Shown here piece by piece: positions 44,353 through 55,987 of a stretch of DNA of 64,000 bases (positions within the stretch are counted from its first letter, which is position 1; each line of letters starts with the position of its first letter). Where the stretch lies: assembly GCF_005845215.1 (NCBI RefSeq), contig NZ_SPHO01000001.1:605146-669145 (forward strand), given 5' to 3'. Below the pieces are notes generated by a model that worked only from the letters and a program-made list of their open reading frames with translations, made no database searches and was not told the origin of the DNA. Position numbers and translations under genes: made by a program. The DNA comes from Clostridium sp. 1001271st1 H5 (GTDB lineage: Bacteria; Bacillota; Clostridia; Lachnospirales; Lachnospiraceae).

Positions 44353-47300
44353 ATGGGCGTTGATATGAAGGTCAAAGCGATATACGATTCTGAAATTGGT
44401 AACATCACCAGATCAGAAAAGAACTGGAAGGATGTGTTAAAGGTCGCAGGTCAGTTATACCGCTATGAATTTGACAATATCGTTATGGTAACAGCTCAGA
44501 GACCTCCGGAAAAAAGCACACTCATGGCAGATTATGATACCTGGAAAAAGGTGGGAAGATATGTAAAGCGTGGTGCGAAAGGCTGCGCCATCTTCCCGTC
44601 AAGGGCACTGAATCCACGCATGAGATATATCTTTGATATCAGTGATACCGGAGGGAAGAATGTCAAACTGACATGGGACCTTGAGGGAGAAAATCTTAAG
44701 GATTATGTGGATTTTCTTGTGTCAGAAGGTCAGATTGAGCAGTACGATAACAGCGACAGGGAGTCTCTAAAAAATATATTAAAACAGTTTACAGGAACAG
44801 ATGTTTGGCTTATAATAAAAGAAGAGTTCGGAGACCGAATGACCGAGCTTATGCAGCTATCAGGTAGTGTGATAAAGGAAGAAAGTAAGAAACGCAATGG
44901 CTTACAGCAGGAAATGGACATGGAGCAGCTTGTATATGCAAGTGTCATGTATGCTGTAGGGACGAGATGCGGATTTGACTTATCTGTGCAAGAACAGGAT
45001 TTTAGTCAGATCGTAAATATCAAAGACGAAGAGATCATTTACCGTCTTGGTTCCATTGTATGCGATGTCTCCTGTAGTGTTCTTAGAGAATTTAGTCGTA
45101 ACTTAAAGGCAATCGAGAGCGAAAGGAGAATTGGATATGTTAGAAAAAATGACTTACAAGGAAGTGGACGGACTGCTTTATCCGCAGATAGAGATGCCGG
45201 ACGAGACGGAGGATCTCACGAAGCTGGGCAAGTACGGAAGGATGGCGATGAGTTATCTTCAGGAGAACGAGCCGGCAAGATACAAGACTCTGATGAGATT
45301 CGGGAAGATGTACGAGAAGATGGCAGCAGTAGAGGAGGAAGCGAACCAGTTGTACGACCAGCTGGAGATGCAGTATCTGGCGAAGCACAAGCCACAGAAT
45401 CCGTCATCGACAATGGAGATGTGGAAGATAAGAGAGCAGGCGAAGATGCAGGCAGAGGAAGTGGTACTCCATCAGATAGTGATGCGATTCCACTAGAATC
45501 AGATGATACAGAACTGAATAGGGAACTTGATGAAATCAATTCATTGGGTGTTAGTAAGGAAGCCGAATATACACAGGCTTCCTTTTTTTTCGACCAGAAC
45601 GGGCAGGCAAGCATTGGCACCATTCATACTGAGGATGAAAATAATAATCAGTTTATGCGTCAGTTCGAGCAGGACAGAAAAGCTGCATTAGCAGGTAAAT
45701 ACAATTACCTGAATCCCAAAAAGTCTCCAACAGTACCAAGTGAGTATATCAAACAGGTGCTTATGAGAGGTACAGGTTTTATCGGTGGTAAGGGCAGGGT
45801 ATGCAAGATTTTTGAAACAGAGATTGATGCAGGAACCAGAGCAAAGCGTATCAAAGCAGAATATGGTCAGGGAGGTGCAGGCTGGCCGGTTGACGGACTG
45901 GGACTGCACGGATATGACACATTTCATGGGAACGGACTGCGTTTTCAGTGGCGAGATGAGGATGGAGAGGTTGAAGGATATGTTTCATGGAAAGATATCG
46001 AAAAAGAGCTTGGTGTCCTTATTCTTACAGGGGAATACCAGCCTGAGACACCTCGTATTGATGAGCTTGCGATGGACGGACTCCGTGAGGATGATGAGGT
46101 CATTGATGCCGAATACCGGGAAGTGGAACCGGAGGAGGCAGAATCAGAGATTGATGATTATGCAATACCGGATGAGCCGGAGAGCTATGCTTCTAACAGA
46201 GATTATGTAAGTGCAAAAGGCATGACACCACAGGAAACTGCCGATGAAGACCGCATGGTAACACATGCAGAATATGGTGCAGAGATAGAAGCTGAAACAA
46301 CTGAAAAAGATCCATCAGAGCTTCAGTATATTACACCGATTGATTATGCCAAGCGTATTGATGAGCTTGATGAAGACCTGCGTGATGCGGCGGAGATTCT
46401 TGTAACAGATTGCAGCTGCTACACTCCGTTTAGGGCATTCCTTATGGATGTGGTGCAGTCTGATTTTGCATTTATGCCCAATAAACTTGACCTTATCAGG
46501 GATATTGCATTAGGGACAGATAATGCAGAAAGAAAAGCATATTCCAACAATAAGTATGGTCTTGTGGAGTACTCAATCAGAAGCGGATATGTGAAGATCA
46601 GCTATAAGAACAGGAATGGTGTGCGAAAGGAAGGTGCTCTCGACTGGCGTGAGTTATACGAGATTTTATCCTATATGGTAAAACAGCCATTTTACTGCGG
46701 AGAAGACCAGAAGAAGTATTATCAGGAGACAAAGCAGAAGGCTGACAGGGATAAGATGAATCCGGTCTATAAGAGATTCTTTGATATCGAGGATAGTGTA
46801 AAAGCCAATCGTCTTGAAACCAGGAAAAGAGCAATAGCGAATGGCTGGGAAACCAAGATTGATGAGAATGGACATGTAGTTTCAGATGATGTGGTATCAG
46901 TATCTGTGGATGATATTCAGGCTGATACAGAATCACAGGAAACTGTAGATTTTACACCAAAGCAGGAACCAGTACAGCAAGTAGAAAGTCTTGAAAATGA
47001 GAAGAATGTTGCCGGGCAGACGAAGCACAACTTCCACTATAATCTCTGGGAAATGGAAAAAGGCGGTCCCAAGACCAGATACCAGTGGAATATGGATGCA
47101 ATCCGTACTTTAAAGCAGATTGAATCAGAAAACAGGCTTGCCACACCGGAGGAACAGAAAGTTCTGTCGAAGTTTGTCGGATGGGGCGGACTGTCACAGG
47201 CATTTGATGAGGAAAACGCAGGCTGGAGCAAAGAATATGCAGAGCTGAAAGACCTTTTATCTGATGAGGAATACGGTGCAGCTAGGGCAACAGTAAACAA

Positions 47301-50300
47301 TGCCTTTTACACTTCACCGGAGATTGCCATGTGCATGAACTCGGCACTTGTCCAGTTTGGTTTCAGAGGCGGCAATGTATTAGAGCCATCTATGGGTATC
47401 GGTAACTTCTTTGGAAGTATGCCGGCGCCTATGCAGAGAAGTAAGCTGTATGGGGTGGAGCTTGACAGCATTTCAGGAAGAATTGCAAAGCAGCTTTATC
47501 AGAATGCCAATATCAGTATCACAGGATTTGAGAATACCACATATCCGGATAACTTCTTTGATGTGGTTGTTGGAAATGTGCCATTTGGTGATTACAAGGT
47601 ATTTGATCCAAAGTACAACAAATATAATTTCCGTATTCATGATTATTTCATGGCAAAAGCACTCGATCAGGTGAGACCGGGAGGCATGGTTGCGGTGATT
47701 ACCACGAAAGGAACACTTGATAAAGCCAATCCTACCATCAGAAAGTACCTTGCAGAGAGGGCTGAGCTTGTGGGAGCGGTAAGGCTTCCTAATACTGCAT
47801 TCAAGACAAATGCGGGAGCAGAGGTGACAACAGACATTCTGTTTCTGCAGAAGAGGGAGCGAAAGATTGATATTGAGCCGGATTGGGTGCACCTTGGTAT
47901 GACAGAAAACGGCATAGCGGTCAATTCTTACTTTGCAGAACATCCTGAAATGATGCTTGGGTCTATGGAATATGATACAAGGATTTATGGACAGGACAGC
48001 AGATATACAGTCTGTGTGAATAATGACGAGAACTTCAATATGTATGAAGCATTAAACAAAGCTATCAGTAATATCAAAGCACAGATTACAGATTTTGAGA
48101 GAGTGTCAGATGAGGCGGAGCAGACAGAGGAGGTTATACCTGCTGATCCGGATGTGAGAAACTACACTTACACATTTTTTGAAGGAAAGCTCTATTACAG
48201 GGAAAATTCCGAGATGGTAAGAAAAGAAGTATCACAGACTGCCGAGGAGCGAATCAGAAGCCTTGATAAAATCAGACAGATAACAAGAGATCTGATTGAT
48301 ATCCAAATGGATGGCTGCAGCGAGGAGGAGCTTTCTGATAAGCAGAGACTTCTTAATGTAAAATATGATGCCTTCGTAAAGCAGTATGGAGCCATTACTT
48401 CAAAAGCAAACAGAATAGCATTTCGAGATGACAGCGATTACCCACTTCTTTGTAGTCTTGAAGAAGTAAATGAAGACGGGGAGGTGAAAAAAGCGGATAT
48501 GTTTTATAAGCAGACGATTAAGGCAAAGACTGTCATAGACAGGGTTGAGACTGCTGTGGAAGCATTAAATGTATCCGTCAATGAATTTGGATATGTAAAT
48601 CTTGCCTATATGCTTTCTATCTATGAGCCGGATATTACTAATGCAAAGGAAGAGCTTGCAGAAAATTCCGGACAGGCAACGGATGAGATAACGCTAAGTG
48701 ATGATGCTTTGGCAGAGCTTAGAAGGGCAGTTCTTGTGGAAGAGCTGGATGGATTGATTTTCTTAAATCCCGACCGCTACAACGAGAATAATCCGGACAT
48801 CGGCTGGGAGACAGCAGACGAGTATCTTTCCGGCAATGTGAGAGACAAGCTTCGTGTAGCAAAGGCTATGGCAGCGGATACAGGCAATCCGCAGGCAGAA
48901 AGATTTGCAGGTAATGTGGCAGCACTTGAAAAGGTGCAGCCGGAGTGGATTGAAGCCTCGGATATTGATGTAAAGATTGGTACGACATGGATTGAGCCGC
49001 TTGATTATGAGCAGTTTATCTATGAGCTTCTCAATACACCAAGGCGTGCAAGAGCAGTCAGAAGCCAGTTTTACAATACAGGCATTCAGGTACACTTAAA
49101 TAAGATGAGCATGGAATGGTTCATCGAGAATAAGAGTATGGATAAGCATTCAGTGGCAGCTACTAAGACTTATGGTACAAGCCGCATGGATGCTTATTCT
49201 ATTTTTGAGGATACGCTGAATCTAAAGACTGTAACCGTCAGGGACAGGATTGATGACGGAGATGGCAAATATCATTACGAAGTCAATAAGAATGAGACAA
49301 TGCTTGCAAGGGAAAAGCAGAACATGATCAAGGAGAAGTTCAAGGAATGGCTGTTTGCAGAGCCGGAGCGAAGACAGAAATATGTGGAGTATTACAACGA
49401 GACATTCAATAACATCCGTCTGCGTGAGTATGACGGAAGTCACTTACAGTTTCCGGGAATGAATCCGGCGATTGAGTTAAAGCCACACCAGAAAAATGCA
49501 GTGGCTAGAATCCTTCTTGGAGGAAACACACTGCTTGCACACTGTGTCGGTGCCGGAAAGTCCTTTGAGATGATGGCTGCCTGCATGGAGCAGAAGAGAC
49601 TAGGACTTGCCAATAAGACAATCATGGTTGTTCCAAAGCCACTTATCGGGCAGACTGCATCAGAGTTTTTAAGGCTTTATCCGTCAGCAAATATCCTGGT
49701 TGCCACAGAGCGTGATTTTGAAAAGAGCCGCAGGAAGCAGTTCGTATCAAGGATTGCAACAGGTGACTATGACTGTATCATCATGTCGCACTCGCAGTTT
49801 GAGAAAATTCCAATCTCAGCAGAGAGAAAGGAGAGAATGCTTAACGAGCAGATTGATGAAATCAGCTATGCGATTGATGAGATGAAGGAGCGTAACGGAG
49901 AGCGATGGACTGTAAAACAGATGGAAAGCCAGAAGAAAAAGCTGGAGGAACAGCTGAAATCTCTATCTGATGAGAGCAGGAAGGATGACCTCATTACCTT
50001 TGAGGAGCTTGGTGTAGATTCTATCATGGTAGACGAGGCACATAATTTTAAGAACCTTGCAATTTTTTCCAAGATGAATAATGTGTCAGGTATCAGCAGT
50101 AGCGGAGCTAAGAAGTCAACGGATATGCAGCTTAAATGCCAGTATCTATCAGAGATAAATGATGGCAGAGGCATTGTATTTGCGACAGGTACACCGATAT
50201 CCAATACCATGTGTGAGATGTATGTCATGCAGCTTTACTTACAGAAAGCGGCACTTGAAGAGATGGGGATTTATCACTTTGACTCATGGGCAGCGAACTT

Positions 50301-52005
50301 TGGTGAAGTGACAACAGCACTTGAGCTTACAGTAGAGGGAAGCGGATTCCGTTTTAAGAGCAGATTCAATAAGTTTACGAATCTGCCGGAGCTTATGAAT
50401 ATCTTCCGTGAAGTAGCTGATGTGCAGACTGCAGACATGCTTGACCTTGATGTACCGGCTCTTCGTGGCGGTAAGCCTATTATTGTGGAGTCGGAGCCTG
50501 ACTGGTATGTAAAGCAGGTCATGGAAGACTTTGTTGTGAGAGCAGAGCGTATCAGAGGCGGTGGAGTTGATCCAAGCGTGGATAACTTCCTGAAGATTAC
50601 CCATGAGGCAAGACTTCTCGGAACAGATGCAAGACTGATTGATAAGGATGCACCAAACAATCAGGATGGAAAGCTCAATAAGGTAGCAGAAAATGTCTGG
50701 AAGGAATATGAGAAAGGAAATGCCAACGGTCATATAGGCTGTCAGCTTATTTTTTCGGACATCGGCACACCGGGACCGGATAAGGACTTTACCATCTATG
50801 ATTATCTGAAGGAAACTCTTATCCAGTATGGTATTCCGGCAGATGAGATAGCTTTTATCCATGATGCCAAGACAGATGCACAGAGGGATGCACTTTTTAA
50901 GGAGATGAGGACAGGTAAAAAGAAAGTTCTTATCGGTTCAACAGATAAGTGTGGAACAGGTGTCAATGTGCAGACACACCTTGTTGCAATGCATCATGTG
51001 GACTGTCCTTGGAAGCCTTCCTCCATTGAACAGAGGGAAGGACGAGGTATCAGACAGGGCAACGAAAATGAAGAGGTGGCAATCTACAGATATGTCACCA
51101 AAGGAACATTTGATGCATACAACTGGTCGCTGGTTGAGAATAAGCAGCGATTCATCAGTCAGGTAATGACAAGCAAGGCGGTAAGCCGAAGCTGCGAGGA
51201 TATCGACGAGGCAACACTTTCCTATGCAGAGATTAAGGCGGTTGCCACCGGTAATCCTTTGATCAAGGAAAAGATGGAGATTGACAATGATGTCCAGAGA
51301 TTAAAGCTCTTAAAGGCATCCTATGACAATCAGAGATATGGACTTCAGGACAACTTTATGATTAAGTACCCGAAGCTCATTAAGACAGCAACAGAAAAGC
51401 TTGCCAATGTCCGTGAGGATGTAAAGGCAAGGGATAAGGAGCTGATTGATAATCCAGAATTTGCCATTACCATAGGCAAAGCAACTTATACTGAGCGTGT
51501 GGATGGTGGAACCATGATGCTTGAAGCAATCAGCAAGTGTAAGACCGGAGAGACAACTGCAATCGGTAAATTCCATGGATTTGAGCTGCTTGTGGAAAAG
51601 AACTTCCTTGACATCAATTATATGGTGCTTCGTGGAAAGACAGAGTATAAAGCAGAGCTTTCCACCAGTCCGGTCGGCAGTATGGTGAAGCTTGAAAACC
51701 TGTTCAATGGACTCCATGAGAACATTGATTTCTTAGAAAAGAAGATTGAGCAGTACCAGAATGACCTTGAAGCATCAAAGACTGAGTATGATAAGCCATT
51801 TGCATACAGCACGGAGCTGGAAGAAAAGCTGGCAAGACAGTGTGAACTGAATGCCCAGCTTGACCTTGAGAACGCAAAGGCTGTGGATGCAGACCTGAGC
51901 GGACCGGAGGAAGAAAGAGAAGCAGATGACAGGATGGAAGCTGCAGCAATTGTAGCTGAGGATAAAGGCACTTATTCAGCCGACAGAGAGGGCAGAACAC
52001 GATAG
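44353..52005 (+). CDS. Giant ArdC-like / DNA methylase / SNF2 helicase protein (LtrC-like)
   Basis: The 2550-aa protein fuses an N-terminal ArdC-like ssDNA-binding region (residues about 1-110, [20 protein letters not shown]), a disordered linker (262-381), several LPD-type modules, an adenine-methylase fold ([11 protein letters not shown] at 1009; NVPFGDY in place of NPPY) and an SNF2 helicase (GAGKS near 1734; DEAH at 1894-1897; [12 protein letters not shown]). Such proteins are hallmarks of Tn1549-like and LtrC-bearing elements and may protect or process the incoming strand. A TnpV-like gene lies in another frame inside the linker. The methylase motif IV is degenerate, so activity is uncertain. 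Confidence 0.88.
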   Translation: MGVDMKVKAIYDSEIGNITRSEKNWKDVLKVAGQLYRYEFDNIVMVTAQRPPEKSTLMADYDTWKKVGRYVKRGAKGCAIFPSRALNPRMRYIFDISDTGGKNVKLTWDLEGENLKDYVDFLVSEGQIEQYDNSDRESLKNILKQFTGTDVWLIIKEEFGDRMTELMQLSGSVIKEESKKRNGLQQEMDMEQLVYASVMYAVGTRCGFDLSVQEQDFSQIVNIKDEEIIYRLGSIVCDVSCSVLREFSRNLKAIESERRIGYVRKNDLQGSGRTALSADRDAGRDGGSHEAGQVRKDGDELSSGERAGKIQDSDEIREDVREDGSSRGGSEPVVRPAGDAVSGEAQATESVIDNGDVEDKRAGEDAGRGSGTPSDSDAIPLESDDTELNRELDEINSLGVSKEAEYTQASFFFDQNGQASIGTIHTEDENNNQFMRQFEQDRKAALAGKYNYLNPKKSPTVPSEYIKQVLMRGTGFIGGKGRVCKIFETEIDAGTRAKRIKAEYGQGGAGWPVDGLGLHGYDTFHGNGLRFQWRDEDGEVEGYVSWKDIEKELGVLILTGEYQPETPRIDELAMDGLREDDEVIDAEYREVEPEEAESEIDDYAIPDEPESYASNRDYVSAKGMTPQETADEDRMVTHAEYGAEIEAETTEKDPSELQYITPIDYAKRIDELDEDLRDAAEILVTDCSCYTPFRAFLMDVVQSDFAFMPNKLDLIRDIALGTDNAERKAYSNNKYGLVEYSIRSGYVKISYKNRNGVRKEGALDWRELYEILSYMVKQPFYCGEDQKKYYQETKQKADRDKMNPVYKRFFDIEDSVKANRLETRKRAIANGWETKIDENGHVVSDDVVSVSVDDIQADTESQETVDFTPKQEPVQQVESLENEKNVAGQTKHNFHYNLWEMEKGGPKTRYQWNMDAIRTLKQIESENRLATPEEQKVLSKFVGWGGLSQAFDEENAGWSKEYAELKDLLSDEEYGAARATVNNAFYTSPEIAMCMNSALVQFGFRGGNVLEPSMGIGNFFGSMPAPMQRSKLYGVELDSISGRIAKQLYQNANISITGFENTTYPDNFFDVVVGNVPFGDYKVFDPKYNKYNFRIHDYFMAKALDQVRPGGMVAVITTKGTLDKANPTIRKYLAERAELVGAVRLPNTAFKTNAGAEVTTDILFLQKRERKIDIEPDWVHLGMTENGIAVNSYFAEHPEMMLGSMEYDTRIYGQDSRYTVCVNNDENFNMYEALNKAISNIKAQITDFERVSDEAEQTEEVIPADPDVRNYTYTFFEGKLYYRENSEMVRKEVSQTAEERIRSLDKIRQITRDLIDIQMDGCSEEELSDKQRLLNVKYDAFVKQYGAITSKANRIAFRDDSDYPLLCSLEEVNEDGEVKKADMFYKQTIKAKTVIDRVETAVEALNVSVNEFGYVNLAYMLSIYEPDITNAKEELAENSGQATDEITLSDDALAELRRAVLVEELDGLIFLNPDRYNENNPDIGWETADEYLSGNVRDKLRVAKAMAADTGNPQAERFAGNVAALEKVQPEWIEASDIDVKIGTTWIEPLDYEQFIYELLNTPRRARAVRSQFYNTGIQVHLNKMSMEWFIENKSMDKHSVAATKTYGTSRMDAYSIFEDTLNLKTVTVRDRIDDGDGKYHYEVNKNETMLAREKQNMIKEKFKEWLFAEPERRQKYVEYYNETFNNIRLREYDGSHLQFPGMNPAIELKPHQKNAVARILLGGNTLLAHCVGAGKSFEMMAACMEQKRLGLANKTIMVVPKPLIGQTASEFLRLYPSANILVATERDFEKSRRKQFVSRIATGDYDCIIMSHSQFEKIPISAERKERMLNEQIDEISYAIDEMKERNGERWTVKQMESQKKKLEEQLKSLSDESRKDDLITFEELGVDSIMVDEAHNFKNLAIFSKMNNVSGISSSGAKKSTDMQLKCQYLSEINDGRGIVFATGTPISNTMCEMYVMQLYLQKAALEEMGIYHFDSWAANFGEVTTALELTVEGSGFRFKSRFNKFTNLPELMNIFREVADVQTADMLDLDVPALRGGKPIIVESEPDWYVKQVMEDFVVRAERIRGGGVDPSVDNFLKITHEARLLGTDARLIDKDAPNNQDGKLNKVAENVWKEYEKGNANGHIGCQLIFSDIGTPGPDKDFTIYDYLKETLIQYGIPADEIAFIHDAKTDAQRDALFKEMRTGKKKVLIGSTDKCGTGVNVQTHLVAMHHVDCPWKPSSIEQREGRGIRQGNENEEVAIYRYVTKGTFDAYNWSLVENKQRFISQVMTSKAVSRSCEDIDEATLSYAEIKAVATGNPLIKEKMEIDNDVQRLKLLKASYDNQRYGLQDNFMIKYPKLIKTATEKLANVREDVKARDKELIDNPEFAITIGKATYTERVDGGTMMLEAISKCKTGETTAIGKFHGFELLVEKNFLDINYMVLRGKTEYKAELSTSPVGSMVKLENLFNGLHENIDFLEKKIEQYQNDLEASKTEYDKPFAYSTELEEKLARQCELNAQLDLENAKAVDADLSGPEEEREADDRMEAAAIVAEDKGTYSADREGRTR
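45137..45496 (+). CDS. TnpV-like protein overprinted inside the helicase-methylase gene
   Basis: In a different frame of the 2550-aa gene, ATG 45137 (eight bases after GAAAGGAG) opens 119 codons. The product matches the TnpV family by [34 protein letters not shown] and the C-terminal AEEVVLHQI. TnpV proteins occur in Tn1549-type elements with unknown function. The host frame over this stretch encodes a Gly/Ser/Asp/Glu/Arg-rich linker, so the TnpV frame looks like the constrained one. Family recognition is from memory of conserved patterns. Confidence 0.7.
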   Translation: MLEKMTYKEVDGLLYPQIEMPDETEDLTKLGKYGRMAMSYLQENEPARYKTLMRFGKMYEKMAAVEEEANQLYDQLEMQYLAKHKPQNPSSTMEMWKIREQAKMQAEEVVLHQIVMRFH

Positions 52006-52018
52006 GAGAGTGAATAAT

Positions 52019-52636
52019 ATGAGCATAAGAAAAGTGGTCGCAGGACTACTGATTACAGCAGGGATTGCCATTATGGCAGTCCCTTTTTTCTGGCGGGCAA
52101 CCGGAGAAAAACAGACAGAACAGCTCATAAGTGAATTTGAGCAGACATTGGAGGATGATTACGATGAAGAAACAGATGTGGAGGAAGAGCAAACCTCCAT
52201 TAGTAAAGAGGATGAAGCCATTCTTAAAGAAGGCGGTGTTATCGGCATCATTGAGATACCGGGCTTAGATATCAGGTATCCGGTAATGGAGGGAACCACA
52301 AGTAAAGTACTTAATGCCGGGATTGGTCATATAGAAGAAACAGCAGGAATCGGTGAGAGTGGCAACTGTGTATTGTGCGGTCACAACGGCAGCAGATATG
52401 GCGCATTTTTTACACCACTAAGTCAGATATCCATAGGCGATGAAGTGATGATAACCGACAAAAAGGGGCTGAAGCATATCTATGAGGTAACAAAGACAGA
52501 GATAGTAAATCCGTATGATAACAGCATCAAGATACAGGGTACAGAAAAAGAATTAACTCTTTTTACCTGTTCCCAAAAAGGAACCATGCGTTTTGTGGTC
52601 AGATGCATTTATAAGGAGGCGGTGATGGATGAATAA
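52019..52636 (+). CDS. Sortase, class D-like
   Basis: The 205-aa membrane-anchored transpeptidase cleaves LPxTG-like signals and links the protein to cell wall. It has an N-terminal span (VVAGLLITAGIAIMAVPFFW), an acidic linker, and the sortase core with His122 in CGHNGSRYGAFF, Cys184 in TLFTC and a downstream Arg in MRFVVRC. The LCGHNG/GDEV layout fits class D better than class A or B. ATG 52019 follows AGGAG with ten bases between. The LPQTG adhesin at 16.4 kb is its obvious candidate substrate within the element. Confidence 0.85.
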   Translation: MSIRKVVAGLLITAGIAIMAVPFFWRATGEKQTEQLISEFEQTLEDDYDEETDVEEEQTSISKEDEAILKEGGVIGIIEIPGLDIRYPVMEGTTSKVLNAGIGHIEETAGIGESGNCVLCGHNGSRYGAFFTPLSQISIGDEVMITDKKGLKHIYEVTKTEIVNPYDNSIKIQGTEKELTLFTCSQKGTMRFVVRCIYKEAVMDE

Positions 52637-53027
52637 GAGATACCGGTTAGGAGAGATAGAAGAGACAGTAGCAGAAATGGAAGAGCTAATTGACATCGAG
52701 GATGATATTGCAGAGATTGATGATGAATTTCAGATAGTCGTAAGCGGCTGGTCTGTGTATGTCGAAAGCCTGAATCTGACACTCAGACAGGGAATAGCCT
52801 GTGTATGGGATGCAGAGGAAGGATTATTTATGCCTGATTTTGATGTGACCATCGTGTATGAGGGGAACATTGAAACACAGGAGTGGCTCTACTATGAGCA
52901 GGACGGAATGGTCGTTACACTTGGCAACTGGTTAAATGGCAGATTGTCTTGTGAACAGATAGAACAGCTTTGGTGTGAGTTTATCATACCGGAGCAAAAC
53001 AAAGAACAAAAAGAAAGCGAGGAATAG
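52629..53027 (+). CDS. Acidic hypothetical protein coupled to the sortase
   Basis: The 132-aa soluble, strongly acidic protein starts with a Glu-rich helix (EIEETVAEMEELIDIEDDIA) and continues with a beta-rich part (FQIVVSGWSVYVESLNLTLR, VTIVYEGNIETQEWLYYE). It overlaps the sortase gene by 8 bp after AAGGAGG. It has no signal peptide, so it is cytoplasmic. I do not recognise it. Confidence 0.65.
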   Translation: MNKRYRLGEIEETVAEMEELIDIEDDIAEIDDEFQIVVSGWSVYVESLNLTLRQGIACVWDAEEGLFMPDFDVTIVYEGNIETQEWLYYEQDGMVVTLGNWLNGRLSCEQIEQLWCEFIIPEQNKEQKESEE

Positions 53028-53030
53028 CAT

Positions 53031-53720
53031 ATGAAGTATTCAATTAAGGTAAACGAAGTAAGGGCAAAAGAGGGCAGCAATATCAAAGGATTTGCAACAG
53101 TGGTATTCGGTGATTCATTTAAGATCACCAATATCGCAATCCTTGAGAATAAGGACAAAGGAGAACTTTTCGTATCCATGCCAAGATACCGCTCCAATGA
53201 GCGTGATGAAAGCAATGGCGTAATCTATAAGGATGTGTGCAATCCTATCACAGCAGAATTTCGAGAGGAACTCTATACCAATATCCTTGATGCTTATGCA
53301 AGAATCAAGGAACCGGAGAAAGAGGAGATACAGAAGCAGGACAGAACACAGGAAATGCCTGAGTTTTCCGTAACTGTGACACCTTATGAGAGGGAAGGCA
53401 GTAACATCAAGGGACTTGCACGTATTTATTTTGAAAACAGTTTCATCGTAAATAACATCAATATCGTGCAGGGCAAAGAGAAAATCTTTGTATCAATGCC
53501 CTCATATAAGACAAAGCAGGTGGATGAGCAGGGCAAGCCAATCTACCAGGATGTCTGTTATCCGGTCACGAAGGATTTTAGGGAAAAACTCTACAATGAG
53601 ATTATCTTTGAATATGAGAAAGCAAAGGATAAGAGCAACGAAAAGGCGAGGGAGAGTGCCGAGAAACATCATGGCAATCCCGATAAAGAGAAGGACAAAG
53701 AGGCAACGCCCTTTCGATAA
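53031..53720 (+). CDS. Tandem-domain SpoVG-like protein
   Basis: The 229-aa protein contains two SpoVG domains. Each has the pattern EGSNIKG(F/L)A...FGDSFKITNIAI or FENSFIVNNINI, then (L/I)FVSMP, DVC(N/Y)P(I/V)T and FRE(E/K)LY. The first covers residues about 1-90 and the second about 105-200. SpoVG is a small site-specific nucleic-acid-binding protein, normally single-domain and about 90-100 aa, so this is a fused dimer. It could act on ICE transcription or RNA. The tail is rich in Lys and Glu. Confidence 0.85.
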   Translation: MKYSIKVNEVRAKEGSNIKGFATVVFGDSFKITNIAILENKDKGELFVSMPRYRSNERDESNGVIYKDVCNPITAEFREELYTNILDAYARIKEPEKEEIQKQDRTQEMPEFSVTVTPYEREGSNIKGLARIYFENSFIVNNINIVQGKEKIFVSMPSYKTKQVDEQGKPIYQDVCYPVTKDFREKLYNEIIFEYEKAKDKSNEKARESAEKHHGNPDKEKDKEATPFR

Positions 53721-53780
53721 TTGGTAATCATGTTACAGGGGCGGCCAAGGCTGCCCCATTTACAGAATGGAGGAAACAGA

Positions 53781-54701
53781 ATGGATATGGAAGCAGGAAA
53801 AACACTTACCAATGAGGAGGTTATAAGGGAACTTCTCGACTTATTAAAGAAGAATGCCATGAAAGAGCAGGCAAACGATGTATTTGAGATATGCAGCTAT
53901 GTGGATGGACTGGAGAAAAAGATTGATTCCATGACGGAAGAACTCACCAATATGCAGAACCAGATTAAAGAAATGCATGAGGATACCCTTGTCAATAATG
54001 CTAAAAAGGCATTGTCAGAAGCACAGGAGCGACTCAATGCCAGATGTGAGCAGATAAAGTCACAGGTATTGGAAGTGAAAGCACAGGTCAAATCTACAGC
54101 AAAGAGCATAGTTGATGAAGCAAAGGCAAAGGGAAGAGCTGCATTATACAGGGTGTCTGAGTTCTTAGAAATTAAGAAAAAACTTCTTGATATCCGAGAG
54201 AATGTAAGAGGTGCAATCAAGACCACGGATAAGGATATAGCAAAGACAGCACTTCTTGCAAAAGGATTTCGTGAAGCAGGGCAGACAGCAGTCAATGCAT
54301 TCCGCACTTTTGCTGACAAGCCGGAGGTGGATTATTCACAGAAAGAGCAGAAACATCCCATTACAAAGGCGGTGCTTGCACCTATGAAAGCCGTGAAAAA
54401 GATGCTTGTAACAATGGAGCTTCATCTGGATGCTTCGATTGATAAGCTGGATAATCTGGCTATGAATGTGCAGATTGATAAGGAAAAGCATATGGAGAAT
54501 GCTAAGGTGCAGGAACAGACGGAACCGGAGAGGGCAGAAGCTGAGCGAGTGGAAGCAGAGATTGTATATTCACCGATGGTCGCTGAACCGCAGGAGTATC
54601 AGTATAATGCAGATGCATTTGAAAATTATTTGAGAGATAATGCTGCAAATGATAATAAGAACAAAGAAATAATAATGCAAAAGGATAAAAATGTACGATG
54701 A
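53781..54701 (+). CDS. DUF6674 family coiled-coil protein
   Basis: The 306-aa protein is mostly helical and charged, with a coiled coil at residues about 30-150 (GLEKKIDSMTEELTNMQNQI and onward) and a Lys/Ala-rich middle. It matches the DUF6674 family found at the end of this type of ICE transfer operon. ATG 53781 follows GGAGGAAACAG; the longer frame from 53721 lacks a site. It ends the A+T-rich transfer block; the next gene has a different composition. Confidence 0.75.
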   Translation: MDMEAGKTLTNEEVIRELLDLLKKNAMKEQANDVFEICSYVDGLEKKIDSMTEELTNMQNQIKEMHEDTLVNNAKKALSEAQERLNARCEQIKSQVLEVKAQVKSTAKSIVDEAKAKGRAALYRVSEFLEIKKKLLDIRENVRGAIKTTDKDIAKTALLAKGFREAGQTAVNAFRTFADKPEVDYSQKEQKHPITKAVLAPMKAVKKMLVTMELHLDASIDKLDNLAMNVQIDKEKHMENAKVQEQTEPERAEAERVEAEIVYSPMVAEPQEYQYNADAFENYLRDNAANDNKNKEIIMQKDKNVR

Positions 54702-54840
54702 GTAGGCATAATTCGTAAATTAATTGCCACTACGTTTTTGAAATAGCATTGAAGTGGTATCTACGATGTTTTGATGTGAAATGGATTCTGCGGTATACAC
54801 AAGGAATACAAATTGACTTTTCCAGGTTGGTGTTGTAAAC

Positions 54841-54864
54841 TATGATTAGCATTGACTAACCATA
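54841..54864 (+). promoter_or_regulatory. Inverted-repeat operator before the AraC gene
   Basis: TATGATTAG (54841-54849) and CTAACCATA (54856-54864) form a 9-bp inverted repeat with a 6-bp spacer, just before the ribosome-binding site. The half-site resembles the GGTTAG half of DtxR/IdeR boxes and recurs at 55928. The rest of the 54702-54880 gap shows no gene. Confidence 0.55.
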
Positions 54865-54880
54865 AGGAGGGCGCTCATAC

Positions 54881-55846
54881 ATGACAAATCAATACATGAA
54901 TAATCTTTATCGTGATCTGCTCTCTAATTCACCGCAGACGATCACCATAGATATTCCGGCAGACATGGGAACCGGTCAGATTTCGCAGATCGTCACGAAA
55001 CAGGGAGCAGTTGTTTCAGACTGGAGAATGAATTACTTTTCGGATATGAACGTGCAGGGAGTGAGCAGTGAAGAATACATACAAATGCTGTTCTGCTTCA
55101 ATGACGGTGTTTCCTGGAATATTGCAGACAACCGGCAAAGTGCCAGCATACAAAAGGGTGAATCCTGTATTTATCGCGGCCACGGGAAAATGGAATATAT
55201 GTGCTATTCTAAAAAGAGCGATTTCCTTTTCAAAAATGTGAAAATACCTCTATCCTATTTCTATAAGATTCTGAATGACTACTTTGAGGCTGGTGAGATC
55301 GAGGTCTATCGGAAAAAATTATTGGACGGCATATCAAAGGTGAATATCACGCCCTATATGGAACACATTTTTGCGGAGCTGCAAGACTTCACGCAATATC
55401 GTGGCGGGTTGGGATACCTGTTTCTGGAAAGCAAGGTCTTTGAGCTGCTATCGGTATATTTGAGCGAGGTCCTGGAGCTGAGTATTCTCGCGTCAACCTA
55501 CGTTGCAATTTCCAGAAGTGACCGAGATTCCATCATAGAGGCAAAGCGAATTATTGACAGCCAGCTTGCCCTGGCTCCGAGCTGCGAGGAATTGGCGCGG
55601 CAGGTCAATATCAGCACTTCAAAATTGACGAAGGGCTTTTCCTCCCTGTTCGGAACATCGGTTCATGCGTATGTCATCGACCAGCGGTTAGAAAAGGCGG
55701 CAAGCCTGCTGTTAGAAAGTAATTTGAATGTCAGCCAGGTGGCTATACTGGTGGGATATTCAAAAGCGAGCAATTTCGCAGCGGCGTTCAAAAGGAAATA
55801 CGGAGTGAATCCGAAAAACTATAAAGCAGAAGCTACGATTGGATAA
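54881..55846 (+). CDS. AraC-family transcriptional regulator
   Basis: The 321-aa protein has an N-terminal sensor region of about 200 residues and a C-terminal double HTH. The latter shows CEELARQVNISTSKLTKGFSS then LNVSQVAILVGYSKASNFAAAFKRKYG, typical of AraC/XylS. Similar AraC regulators in siderophore clusters (the YbtA/PchR type) activate uptake genes when the metallophore is bound. ATG 54881 follows AAGGAGG with eleven bases between. It opens the G+C-richer cargo block and probably controls the ECF/ABC genes downstream. Confidence 0.9.
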   Translation: MTNQYMNNLYRDLLSNSPQTITIDIPADMGTGQISQIVTKQGAVVSDWRMNYFSDMNVQGVSSEEYIQMLFCFNDGVSWNIADNRQSASIQKGESCIYRGHGKMEYMCYSKKSDFLFKNVKIPLSYFYKILNDYFEAGEIEVYRKKLLDGISKVNITPYMEHIFAELQDFTQYRGGLGYLFLESKVFELLSVYLSEVLELSILASTYVAISRSDRDSIIEAKRIIDSQLALAPSCEELARQVNISTSKLTKGFSSLFGTSVHAYVIDQRLEKAASLLLESNLNVSQVAILVGYSKASNFAAAFKRKYGVNPKNYKAEATIG

Positions 55847-55918
55847 ACGCAAAAATACTGATTTTGGGTAGAATAAAATTGGTTTTGGGTTGGAATCGTG
55901 GGTGCAAATTGTTATTAT

Positions 55919-55954
55919 ATGTGGTGTGGTTAGAAGAAGCTAACCACACCACAT
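55919..55954. promoter_or_regulatory. 15-bp perfect inverted repeat between AraC and the ECF genes
   Basis: Perfect 15-bp arms end in GGTTAG (5') and begin CTAACC (3') around the 6-nt spacer AAGAAG. As a hairpin followed by TTTTC it could terminate the araC transcript. Its core also matches the operator-like repeat at 54841 in sequence and spacing, so it may be a regulator site for the ECF operon, or both. Confidence 0.6.
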
Positions 55955-55987
55955 TTTCATTTTCTCAGAGATAAGGAGGATACTGGT

